Positions 7,823-14,085 of a stretch of DNA of 17,025 bases are shown one piece after another. The stretch spans positions 1-17,025 of the forward strand of contig JAUYMQ010000435.1 of assembly GCA_030698575.1 (NCBI GenBank), written 5' to 3'. The notes beneath the pieces were generated by a model. The model searched no databases and had not been told where the DNA came from. It saw nothing but the letters and a program-made list of their open reading frames with translations. The stretch's first letter is position 1. The number at the start of each line of letters is the position of its first letter. The position numbers and the translations under genes are program-made. Source of the DNA: Deltaproteobacteria bacterium (GTDB taxonomy: Bacteria; JAUYMQ01).

Positions 7823-8458
7823 TCATGTCCCGAGCAGGAGGAAGAGCAACGAAAGCAGCAGCAGCGCGAGCGCACCGCGACGAAAGAGCTGATGGAGCCG
7901 GCGCATCGCACCCTCACCGAGCAGCACCGCGCTGCCATACGCGAGGGTCGGGTGTCGCCGCGTCCATCGCGCGCCGAACATCCACCATGCCGAGGCAACG
8001 ATCCCGGCGCCGCTCCACACCACCGCCCAGTACGCCGGCGTGCCGATCGACTCGGCCAGCCCGCGTTGCTCGAGATACGGCAGCGCGATCCCACCCGTGG
8101 CGAAGAGTGGCAGCACCGGCGCGAACGGCAGGAAGGCGAACAGGAGGATGGTGCCGAGTGTGAGCACCGAACCCACGAATCCCGCGGCGAGGTGAAGGGA
8201 CGGTTGTGACTGGGCCGCCGCCCCCGGAGGCGTGGCGGTCGCCGCCACCGCGATCGCTACGGGATGGCCCAGTCGCGCGATGAGGGCGTCCACGGAGAGC
8301 CCGGACCCGTCCGCTCGGCGTCCTTCGTCGGCGTACTCCTCGAGCCCCTCGATCACCTCGGACACGTCCGGTGCGTCCACCGCCGTGAGCGCCGCGTGAA
8401 CACGACGCAGGTAGTCCGCCCACCTCTCTTGCTCCTCGGGTGTCCACGAGTCCCTCAC
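7823..8458 (-). CDS. HAAS/DUF1700-like membrane protein paired with PadR
   Basis: A 211-residue protein with two parts. An N-terminal soluble helical domain (about 1-70) has the pattern WADYLRRVHAALTAV, then VIEGLEEYADEG, and ends ALIARLGHPVAIA. This matches the small HAAS/DUF1700 or permease-prefix domain commonly encoded beside PadR regulators. A C-terminal part has about four hydrophobic helices, the last being LALLLLSLLFLLLG. The start is GTG 8458, overlapping the PadR TGA in a GTGA junction; the longer frame to 8527 lies inside the PadR gene and is rejected. Function is probably membrane signalling or modulation of the regulator; the mechanism is unknown. Confidence 0.8.
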   Translation of the reverse strand: MRDSWTPEEQERWADYLRRVHAALTAVDAPDVSEVIEGLEEYADEGRRADGSGLSVDALIARLGHPVAIAVAATATPPGAAAQSQPSLHLAAGFVGSVLTLGTILLFAFLPFAPVLPLFATGGIALPYLEQRGLAESIGTPAYWAVVWSGAGIVASAWWMFGARWTRRHPTLAYGSAVLLGEGAMRRLHQLFRRGALALLLLSLLFLLLGT

Positions 8459-8799
8459 GACCGCCTCCCGGCGATGCCATCCACGCTGGCGGCGAGCGCG
8501 CGCCAGAGCCGGTTCATCGAAGCGCACATCGCCTCGCCCTCCGCGCTGAGTGTGTAGTACTTCCGTGCCGGGCCCACGCGGGACTCCTCGAGAGTGGAGA
8601 TGAGCAGTCCCTCGCGTTTCAACCGTGCGAGCACGGGATACAGGGTCCCACCTCCCGCCTCGAGTCCGCCGACCTCGTCCAGCACGGCCGCGATCTCGTA
8701 GCCGTACATGCGACGACGCCGCAGGGTATTGACCACGCAGAGCTCGAGGAGCCCTTTCCGCGCCTGCGTCTCCCAGTTGGACAGAAAGGCGGTGGACAC
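8455..8799 (-). CDS. PadR-family transcriptional regulator
   Basis: A 114-residue winged-helix regulator of PadR subfamily type. Hallmarks are WETQARKGLLELCVVNTL at the N-terminus, MYGYEI in the recognition region, GGTLYPVLARLKREGLL and the wing KYYTLSAEGE. PadR proteins are usually ligand-responsive repressors that often control their own operon. The start is GTG at 8799. The promoter's -10 box ends only 7 bases before this codon and no ribosome binding site exists between them, so the transcript appears leaderless. It overlaps the HAAS-like gene by 4 bp, and the same operon then encodes an exported serine hydrolase. Confidence 0.93.
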   Translation of the reverse strand: MSTAFLSNWETQARKGLLELCVVNTLRRRRMYGYEIAAVLDEVGGLEAGGGTLYPVLARLKREGLLISTLEESRVGPARKYYTLSAEGEAMCASMNRLWRALAASVDGIAGRRS

Positions 8800-8806
8800 G
8801 CGCGAA

Positions 8807-8834
8807 GTATTATGCTATACCAGCTAGCTGTCAA
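8807..8834 (-). promoter_or_regulatory. Promoter of the PadR operon with a dyad operator over the -10 box
   Basis: On the minus strand there is a perfect TTGACA (-35, at 8829-8834), a 16-base spacer and TAATAC (-10, at 8807-8812). GTAT-N6-ATAC at 8807-8820 forms a dyad that overlaps the -10 box and part of the spacer, a natural position for a PadR-type repressor. Predicted transcription start is near 8800, adjacent to the GTG start codon at 8799. Confidence 0.7.
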
Positions 8835-8949
8835 TACCACCTTGCAGCCGACACGCCGTGCGGAACAGGTCGATCGGTGCAGGATGCGGTCGCGCGCGTG
8901 GGCGGCGATGGCGCGGCATGCCACACGCGCCCGTGGTTGCCGCGGCCCC

Positions 8950-8970
8950 TCAGGGCCGCATGCGCGATGC
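8950..8970. repeat. Right copy of 21-bp direct repeat bracketing the PadR operon
   Basis: It matches 6703-6723 at 20 of 21 bases (A/C difference at the ninth base), same orientation, 2247 bp apart. It lies at the 3' end of the minus-strand gene fragment 8950-9051. Confidence 0.6.
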
Positions 8971-9051
8971 CGTCGTCCGGTCGATGTAGATGATCCCGTC
9001 GAACTCGAGCCGCATCCACCGCCAGCCGGTCAGTGCGACCCTTGGCTCGCG
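8950..9051 (-). pseudogene. 3' gene fragment, unknown product
   Basis: The minus-strand frame ending at TGA 8950-8952 gives a protein-like C-terminus, REPRVALTGWRWMRLEFDG then IIYIDRTTASRMRP, rich in beta-strand-type residues. There is no start codon in a sensible place, and about 30 bp upstream lies the broken half-attC. It fits the 3' end of a former cassette gene whose 5' part was deleted together with the rest of that attC. The remaining part of the PadR-to-attC gap (8835-8949) shows nothing I can name. The family is not recognised. Confidence 0.35.
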
Positions 9052-9082
9052 GCTGCGAAGCGGCCGCCATCCCCAGCTCGCT

Positions 9083-9107
9083 CGGCAGCTTCAACCCCAC
9101 GTTAGCC
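9083..9107 (-). repeat. Half-attC (R''/L'' arm only) of the HNH-RecQ cassette
   Basis: It reads CGGCAGCTTCAACCCCACG then GTTAGCC on the plus strand, corresponding to the R''-L'' arm of the intact sites including the extra base in CTTCAA. The loop and partner arm are absent. Its core GTTAGCC exactly mirrors the GGCTAAC core at 10893-10899, the other end of the same cassette. The TAA stop of the HNH-RecQ gene lies inside the core. Confidence 0.75.
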
Positions 9108-10811
9108 AGCCGGCGCAACAAACTTTACCTTGAGTCCTGTCGATCCCCAAATGCGAGCAGCCCAACCGATGACGCTGTCGACTCGAACCTGGTCGCATTT
9201 GTCACAGCAGCCGTGCGCGCGCGCGATCTGATTGGAACGGGAGAAGAGCCACTCCACAATCCTGACGGCCAGCGTTTGTCGTCGCTGCGTCTGCTCCTCG
9301 CCAAAGTAGCGCACAATGGCTGCTCGAAAACAGACTTCTCGCGCGGTTGCTTGCGCCTGCATCTGGGTGATGCCGTCGTATTTTGCTTGGAGAGCAACGG
9401 TCTTTCCCGCCGGATCGAGATCAGATTTCTCGACCGTCAGGTCTGCCATAAATGTGAGCAACCCAGCGTCCTTAGGTCCCGTGAACAAGACTGCAACCGA
9501 CGGCGCGCCGTCTCGTCCTGCGCGCCCGAACTCCTGCAGGTAGTCCTCTACCGAGGCGGGGTGCTGCCAGTGAACTACCAAGCGCACATTCGGCAGATCG
9601 AGTCCCATTCCAAACGCGTTTGTGCAGATAACAACGCGCGCGGCGGGCTCAAGGCGGCCAGTAAAACGTCCGAGTACCATATCGCGATCATTGGCCGTGC
9701 CGAGTTTGGAGTGAAAGAATGGAACATCCAAACCCAAGGAGCGCAGGCCTTGTTGGAGTTTCTCTCCAATCTTGACGGTAGGCACGAACAGCATGGCGCG
9801 ACCGGGCGGCATGATGCCCAGAAGGGAAATGATCACTGAATACCGCTTCTCATCGGCCACGCCATCAAGGCGCGCGAGAGCAATGTTCGGGCGATTCACT
9901 CCGGTTACAACAACTCGGGCAGTCGGTATCCCGAGTGATTGCAGAATCCGCTTTTGGCTCTCAACTCCAGCAGTGGCAGTAAACGCCAGCAGCGGAGGGT
10001 CGCCGAGAGCAGTACGCACTGCGCGCAATCTGCCGTAGTTCGGGCGAAAGTCCCGTCCCCAACGATCGATACAGTGTGCTTCATCGACCACCAAGTAGCT
10101 CGGCCTAGCCCGCGTGATCTCCTCGACCTCGGCTGGACGTACCATCGCGGAATCGAACCGCTCCGGAGTGCAAAAAAGAAACTTGATCGCGTGATCCCGG
10201 AGAAGCGCGTACCTGATTTCCTTCTCCATGGGTCCGAGATCGCCGTTGATGAATGTTCCTGGGATCTTCCAGGAGTGGAGGTCAGCCACCTGTTGGCTCA
10301 TGAGAGCCTTCAGCGGCGATATGATGAATCCACATCCCCGACCCAGCAGGATCGGCACCTGAAAACAGAGCGATTTGCCCGATCCGGTCGCGCTCACCAG
10401 CAGCAGTGACTCCCCGCGGAGCGCTGCGAGCACGACCTCCAACTGAGGGGTGCGAAAGCGAGTCACGCCAAGCAAGCGCAAAGTCGCTCCCAGTGACTCG
10501 TCGAGACCTGTCAGGTCACCTCGACGATCCAGCCACTTTGCAAGTCGCAAACCCCAACGTTCGATCACCCTGCGAGCGAGCGTGCCCTGCAAGTTGGGAT
10601 GGCGCGCCGCATGGCAACCGTCGCACAGTGTGATCAGATTCGCTGGGTCATCCATGCCCCCAGCTGCACGCGGAACCAGATGGTGTACGTCCGCTTCACC
10701 TTCGGCGCAGAGCTCACCGCACTGCTTACAACGTCGGTTGTCACGAGCGAGAACAACGGCCCGCACCTCGTGCCAGTGCTGTGTACTCGCACCGGAGCGT
10801 GAAGGGCTCAA
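9102..10811 (-). CDS. HNH nuclease-RecQ helicase fusion protein
   Basis: A 569-residue two-part protein. The N-terminal HNH nuclease domain (about 12-72) has zinc ligands C28-x2-C31 and C63-x2-C66, the DVHHLVPRAAGG core with His43/His44, Asn58 and a trailing HAARH. A RecQ-type superfamily 2 helicase follows: Walker A ATGSGKS (141-147), DEAH (243-246), AFTATA (276-281) and QEFGRAGRDG (426-435). A RecQ zinc region follows with Cys494 and CCDKC (535-539). No HRDC domain is present. The predicted activity is 3'-5' DNA unwinding coupled to DNA cleavage. The start is TTG 10811; a later start is possible because the HNH core begins about ten codons in. The TAA stop lies inside the attC core. Occurrence as an integron cassette suggests genome defence (inference). 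Confidence 0.9.
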   Translation of the reverse strand: MSPSRSGASTQHWHEVRAVVLARDNRRCKQCGELCAEGEADVHHLVPRAAGGMDDPANLITLCDGCHAARHPNLQGTLARRVIERWGLRLAKWLDRRGDLTGLDESLGATLRLLGVTRFRTPQLEVVLAALRGESLLLVSATGSGKSLCFQVPILLGRGCGFIISPLKALMSQQVADLHSWKIPGTFINGDLGPMEKEIRYALLRDHAIKFLFCTPERFDSAMVRPAEVEEITRARPSYLVVDEAHCIDRWGRDFRPNYGRLRAVRTALGDPPLLAFTATAGVESQKRILQSLGIPTARVVVTGVNRPNIALARLDGVADEKRYSVIISLLGIMPPGRAMLFVPTVKIGEKLQQGLRSLGLDVPFFHSKLGTANDRDMVLGRFTGRLEPAARVVICTNAFGMGLDLPNVRLVVHWQHPASVEDYLQEFGRAGRDGAPSVAVLFTGPKDAGLLTFMADLTVEKSDLDPAGKTVALQAKYDGITQMQAQATAREVCFRAAIVRYFGEEQTQRRQTLAVRIVEWLFSRSNQIARAHGCCDKCDQVRVDSVIGWAARIWGSTGLKVKFVAPAG

Positions 10812-10870
10812 GGGCGCTTGAGGGTTGTGTGATCTGCGCAGCGAGGTAATGCCGCTCGTGAAGGGCTCAA
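10798..10870. repeat. 14-bp direct repeat and inverted repeat at the HNH-RecQ start
   Basis: CGTGAAGGGCTCAA occurs at 10798-10811 and again at 10857-10870. The first copy ends with the proposed TTG start codon. An exact inverted repeat, CTCAAG-GGCG-CTTGAG (10807-10822), spans the same codon. A tandem-type duplication of the 5' end or a regulatory hairpin are both possible. Confidence 0.45.
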
Positions 10871-10892
10871 CCTACCAGCAACGCCCGTGGCT

Positions 10893-10982
10893 GGCTAACG
10901 GGGTGCGCTTAAGCTGCGGCGCGCTGAAGAAGAAGTCATTCCTTAATCTACGCGCGCCGTCAGCTTCAAGCGCGTGTTAGGC
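10893..10982 (-). repeat. attC site 1
   Basis: 90 bp, cores GGCTAAC (10893-10899) and GTTAGGC (10976-10982). Arms CGCTTAAGCTG and CAGCTTCAAGCG pair with one extra base. The loop is GAAGAAGAAGTCATTCCTTAA. The mismatched core pair is expected: GGCTAAC belongs to the HNH-RecQ cassette on its left and GTTAGGC to the cassette on its right. Confidence 0.92.
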
Positions 10983-11000
10983 GGCGCGGATTCATATAGT

Positions 11001-12053
11001 AAGTGCAACACCGCCGCCGACGGAAACGGTGACCTGGCGATACGATAGGCAACCAACTCCGCCAAGAGAAGGAAGCCTACCAATGCTGTACCGCCAGATC
11101 ACCTTCGAGGAAAGGTACACCGTGGGGCTGTTGCGGCAGCAGGGTCTCTCCCCCGCCGCCATCGCTCGCACGCTCGGCCGCCACCGCAGCACGATCGGCC
11201 GCGAGGTGCGGCGCAATCGAGCCCACAGTGATGGGACCTACCGGCCCCCGCTCGCCGACTGGTACGCCCGCGGTCGGCGTTCGCGCTCCCGGCGCAATCG
11301 GCAGTTCTCGCCTGAGGAGTGGACGCAGATCCAGGAGCTGCTGCGCGAGGATTGGAGCCCTGAGCAAGTAGCCGGGTGGCTGCGCCGCCACCGCGTGCTG
11401 CGGGTCAGCCACGAGACGATCTATCGCTACATCTGGGCCGAGAAGCGCGCCGGCGGCACGCTCTACCGGCATCTGCGCGGCGCACGCAAGCAGCGCCGCA
11501 AACGCTATGGCCGCTACGACAGCCGCGGCCGCCTGGCCGGCAAGCGCCCGATCACCACGCGGCCCGCGGCGGTCGAGACCCGGCGCGAGCTCGGACATTG
11601 GGAAGGCGACACGATGCTCGGCGCGAGCCAGGCCGGCCCGTGTGTGCTGAGTCTCGTTGAGCGGAAGACCGGCTACTTGCTGCTCGGCCAGTTAGACCAA
11701 CACACCAGCGCGGCGGTGAATCAGCGCGCGCAGCGATTGATTGCTGCGCAGTCCCACCCGGTGCGGACCATCACCGTGGACAACGGCACCGAGTTTCACG
11801 AGTACGCCGCGCTCGAGCGAGCAACCGGGACAGCGTTCTACTTCGCCACGCCGCATCACGCCTGGGAACACGGCACTAACGAAAACACCAATGGCCTGGT
11901 GCGGCAGTACCTACCCAAGCGCCAGAGTATGGCCCACCTCACCCAACACGATTGCAATCGGATCGCTGCGAAACTGAATCGCCGACCACGGAAGCGACTC
12001 AGCTACCGCACACCGGAGGAATGCTATGCGGGATAACGCTCAGTGTTGCACTT
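11001..12053 (+). mobile_element. IS30-family insertion sequence
   Basis: One IS30-type transposase gene is bounded by the 11-bp perfect inverted ends AAGTGCAACAC (11001-11011) and GTGTTGCACTT (12043-12053), giving about 1053 bp. The true ends may lie a few bases further out. I could not find a convincing target-site duplication. It sits 18 bp from the R'' core of attC site 1, inside the cassette of the 212-residue secreted protein and between that gene and its attC. The element is intact and reads opposite to the array. Confidence 0.85.
11083..12036 (+). CDS. IS30-family transposase
   Basis: A 317-residue DDE transposase that cuts and rejoins the ends of its own element. The N-terminal helix-turn-helix is ITFEERYTVGLLRQQGLS, then AIARTLGRHRSTIGREVRRN. 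The catalytic residues are Asp176 in GHWEGDTM, Asp233 in TVDNGTEF and Glu267 in TNENTNGLVRQYLPK, all in canonical IS30 context, so it is probably active. The start is ATG 11083, with AGAGAAGGAAG about 9 bases upstream; the frame is open from 11029, but that region is the terminal non-coding part of the element. It lies on the plus strand, against the cassette genes, and does not interrupt a reading frame. Confidence 0.95.
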   Translation: MLYRQITFEERYTVGLLRQQGLSPAAIARTLGRHRSTIGREVRRNRAHSDGTYRPPLADWYARGRRSRSRRNRQFSPEEWTQIQELLREDWSPEQVAGWLRRHRVLRVSHETIYRYIWAEKRAGGTLYRHLRGARKQRRKRYGRYDSRGRLAGKRPITTRPAAVETRRELGHWEGDTMLGASQAGPCVLSLVERKTGYLLLGQLDQHTSAAVNQRAQRLIAAQSHPVRTITVDNGTEFHEYAALERATGTAFYFATPHHAWEHGTNENTNGLVRQYLPKRQSMAHLTQHDCNRIAAKLNRRPRKRLSYRTPEECYAG

Positions 12054-12077
12054 CAAAGTTGATATCAGACGGCACGA

Positions 12078-12716
12078 TTACGGCGCTGCCTTGAGTTCAC
12101 GACAAGAACCTTTCGCGACGTAGCCTGAGACATCCCGCACATTAGGCAGCGGGGCCGGACGGTCGCGCGCCCGCAAGGTATCCGACACGACGTCAATCAC
12201 ATGCACTTTCGAGAGCCAGGTGGAACCATCCCGCTCGGTCGCGAACCACACGATACCAACAGTCATGTTGGTGAGACACGTTCCAACAAAGACGCGCGCA
12301 CGAACGATCGGAATAGTGTCCTCGAGATCAGAAGAGTAGCCGATACCTGGTGTGGCATATGGCTTCTGGGTTGGATAATAGACCGGCCCATCGGCGGGCG
12401 ACTGAATGTAGATCAGGGGGACCGCATCACACTCGACGCACCCTATGCCCTCGAGTACGAAGAATGGCGGCTTGTTGGAACGGGGCAGGATATCTAGGAC
12501 ACGGACGTGGTAGAGACCAGTGGCGAAGCGTGTGCCATTGGCGAGAACGAGAGTGTCTTGAGCCGTCGCCAGGCCATTGGGTAGTCTCGGTGCAACGACT
12601 GAAAGAACTCGCCAGTGGCGTAGAGTCGTTGAATCCGATGGGGATTGCGCGGCGGCGGACGCGACGAAAACTGCAGCAAGTAACGTAACCATTTCACCGC
12701 GAAAGGACGTCCTCAT
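12078..12716 (-). CDS. Secreted protein of unknown function (cassette gene)
   Basis: A 212-residue protein with signal peptide MRTSFRGEMVTLLAAVFVA, cleaved near SAAA/QS (about residue 24). The mature part is not recognised. It holds four cysteines (a close pair in EGIGCVECDAVP, one in VFVGTCLTN and one near the C-terminus in KGSCREL), which could form two disulfides. ATG 12716 lies 11 bp from the core of attC site 2, the usual cassette arrangement. A second ATG at 12692 is a possible alternative start. Its own attC (site 1) is now about 1.1 kb downstream because of the IS30 insertion; the reading frame itself is intact, with the TAA at 12078. Confidence 0.8.
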   Translation of the reverse strand: MRTSFRGEMVTLLAAVFVASAAAQSPSDSTTLRHWRVLSVVAPRLPNGLATAQDTLVLANGTRFATGLYHVRVLDILPRSNKPPFFVLEGIGCVECDAVPLIYIQSPADGPVYYPTQKPYATPGIGYSSDLEDTIPIVRARVFVGTCLTNMTVGIVWFATERDGSTWLSKVHVIDVVSDTLRARDRPAPLPNVRDVSGYVAKGSCRELKAAP

Positions 12717-12727
12717 CTTTGTGTGCC

Positions 12728-12817
12728 GCCTAACGGATCGCGCTTAAGCTGCGGCGCGCTAAAGAAAGATTCATTCCTTAATCTACGCGCGCCGGCAGCT
12801 TCAAGCGCTTGTTAGGC
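12728..12817 (-). repeat. attC site 2
   Basis: 90 bp, cores GCCTAAC (12728-12734) and GTTAGGC (12811-12817), arms CGCTTAAGCTG / CAGCTTCAAGCG, loop of the TTCATTCCTTAATC type. It contains the mini-ORF MNLSLARRSLSAIR (12774 down to TAG at 12730). Confidence 0.95.
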
Positions 12818-12823
12818 GGCAGG

Positions 12824-13492
12824 CTATTTGAAGCGTGGTCGCCAAAGACCATGGCCGCCGCGACGTTTCTCGTCTGCCTCGAGCCCGCTGTCGAGATACC
12901 ACAGGAGCATATAGGCGCCATCTCCCGCGCGCGTTGCGTCGGCATACGCAACCTCGCCCTTTTGATAGTGACCCTCGATGAGATTCATCAACCAGCGCAG
13001 TGACGCGAGTGCCTCTTCCACTTTTGCCCGACTTGCTGGCTCCAGCGGACGCGCTGATGGAGTGGCAGCATGCTCCAGGTCGCGGTGCGCATAAAGGCGG
13101 TGCCGCCAGTCTCGAGCAAACCGGGTCTTGTCCTCGAAATCATCCAGCCCGCGATTCAGCTCACCTCGAAGACCGCCTACGACTAGGGGCGTCAGGCCAC
13201 GGACCGAAACATTGCGCTGGCCCCCGGTTCCAGGCGGGTCAGAGAGGCGGCTCAGGTGAAGGAGTACATCCTGCCACAACACTCGTTCCAGGTTCGAGAA
13301 GAACTCGGGCGCCGTTTTATTCATTAAGGCGATTCGTGATTCGCTCGTCGCGAATAGTTCTCGGAACTCCTGCCACTTGAGGTGCAGCCAGGCCACATCG
13401 TGCCAGAGGAGGAAGTGCAGCTCACCAAGCTCCAGACCCATCGCGGCGATCTTGGCAGCGCGGACTTCCTCTTGAGTGCTAGATGTTGCCAT
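12824..13492 (-). CDS. HEPN_AbiU2-like protein (candidate abortive-infection factor)
   Basis: A 222-residue soluble, mostly helical protein. The stretch LHFLLWHDVAWLHLKWQEFR, then ELFATSESRIALMN and FFSNLERVLWQDVLLHLSRL with SDPPGTGG, matches the AbiU2-type HEPN family. The HEPN catalytic signature is seen as R130-H-R-L-Y-A-H136 followed by RDL, i.e. R-x5-H with a trailing Asp. HEPN proteins of this kind are usually RNases in toxin-antitoxin or abortive-infection systems; AbiU2 is tied to lactococcal phage resistance. No antitoxin gene is visible in this cassette. ATG 13492 lies 14 bp from the core of attC site 3 and has no strong ribosome binding site. The TAG stop lies 7 bp before attC site 2. 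Confidence 0.8.
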   Translation of the reverse strand: MATSSTQEEVRAAKIAAMGLELGELHFLLWHDVAWLHLKWQEFRELFATSESRIALMNKTAPEFFSNLERVLWQDVLLHLSRLSDPPGTGGQRNVSVRGLTPLVVGGLRGELNRGLDDFEDKTRFARDWRHRLYAHRDLEHAATPSARPLEPASRAKVEEALASLRWLMNLIEGHYQKGEVAYADATRAGDGAYMLLWYLDSGLEADEKRRGGHGLWRPRFK

Positions 13493-13506
13493 GGGGCTGA
13501 GCTGCC

Positions 13507-13596
13507 GCCTAACGGATCGCGCTTAAGCTGCGGCGCGCTGACGAAAGACTCATTCCACAATCTACGCGCGCCGCCAGCTTCAAGCGCTTGTTAGGC
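13507..13596 (-). repeat. attC site 3
   Basis: 90 bp, cores GCCTAAC (13507-13513) and GTTAGGC (13590-13596), loop of the CATTCCACAATC subtype. Mini-ORF MSLSSARRSLSAIR ends with TAG at 13509-13511. Confidence 0.95.
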
Positions 13597-13719
13597 GGCG
13601 CGCCAGAGTCGCTTGACGGGGGCTTGACGCTTGTCGGGCACTCTACTGGCATTCGAAACGCGAGCGCTTGATGGCGTGGCGTAGGAGGACGTTCGCCACA
13701 GTGGCTGACAGGAGGCGTT

Positions 13720-13929
13720 ATGCGAAAGCTCAAATGGCTTAGCCTGCTGTTTCCCCTGCTATGCGCTGGAGCTCTCCCGGCGATCACAGCCGGGTGTGAC
13801 GGGTTTGGACTCACCGAACCGGCGTGCCGGAAAGTAGGACAGGAGTGTGGCACCTTTGTGGGATCTTGCTGTGACGGCCCGCATTGGTGCAGGGACACGG
13901 TGAGCGGTCTGGTCTGTCAGGGGCCGTAA
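13720..13929 (+). CDS. Small cysteine-knot-like (knottin pattern) lipoprotein
   Basis: A 69-residue exported protein encoded against the array direction. The signal peptide (1-25) ends in a lipobox ITAGC, with lipidated Cys26 followed by Asp. The mature part has six cysteines in the order C36-x6-C43-x6-C50-C51-x5-C57-x8-C66, the arrangement of inhibitor cystine knots (conotoxin and spider-toxin type) and similar to cysteine-rich repeats in some bacterial surface proteins. Function is unknown; a protease inhibitor, toxin or surface binding module are possibilities. ATG 13720 has a perfect AGGAGG just upstream. Two TTGACG sequences (13613-13618 and 13624-13629) may belong to its own promoter, though no good -10 was found. 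Having its own expression signals fits its reversed orientation. Confidence 0.72.
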   Translation: MRKLKWLSLLFPLLCAGALPAITAGCDGFGLTEPACRKVGQECGTFVGSCCDGPHWCRDTVSGLVCQGP

Positions 13930-13971
13930 ACGTGATGGAAGCTGCCTGCGTTTTAAGTCGGTTTACGCGCC

Positions 13972-14061
13972 GCCTAACGGATCGCGCTTAAGCTGCGGCG
14001 CGCTAAAGAAAGATTCATTCCACAATCTACGCGCGCCGCCAGCTTCAAGCGCTTGTTAGGC
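13972..14061 (-). repeat. attC site 4
   Basis: 90 bp, cores GCCTAAC (13972-13978) and GTTAGGC (14055-14061), CATTCCACAATC loop subtype. Mini-ORF MNLSLARRSLSAIR from 14018 to TAG at 13974. Confidence 0.95.
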
Positions 14062-14085
14062 GGCGCGGACACCGAGGCGAGTCCT

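Noticed and set aside
8440-9105. Plus-strand frame across the PadR gene and promoter
   Set aside because: Antisense to PadR and its promoter; no recognisable protein features or ribosome binding site.
9033-9839. Plus-strand frame of 268 codons opposite the helicase C-terminus
   Set aside because: Antisense of RecQ helicase motifs; no independent support.
10990-12065. A target-site duplication of the IS30 element
   Set aside because: Flanks of the 11-bp ends (TAGT and CAAA) do not match, and no shifted pair of short repeats was convincing.
12824-13492. The HEPN cassette as a complete toxin-antitoxin pair
   Set aside because: No second open frame with antitoxin features fits between attC sites 2 and 3.
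13509-13898. Minus-strand frame of 129 codons ending in attC site 3
   Set aside because: It is antisense to the cysteine-rich lipoprotein, and its C-terminal part is merely translated attC (a NKRLKLAARVDCGM pattern that recurs at every site).
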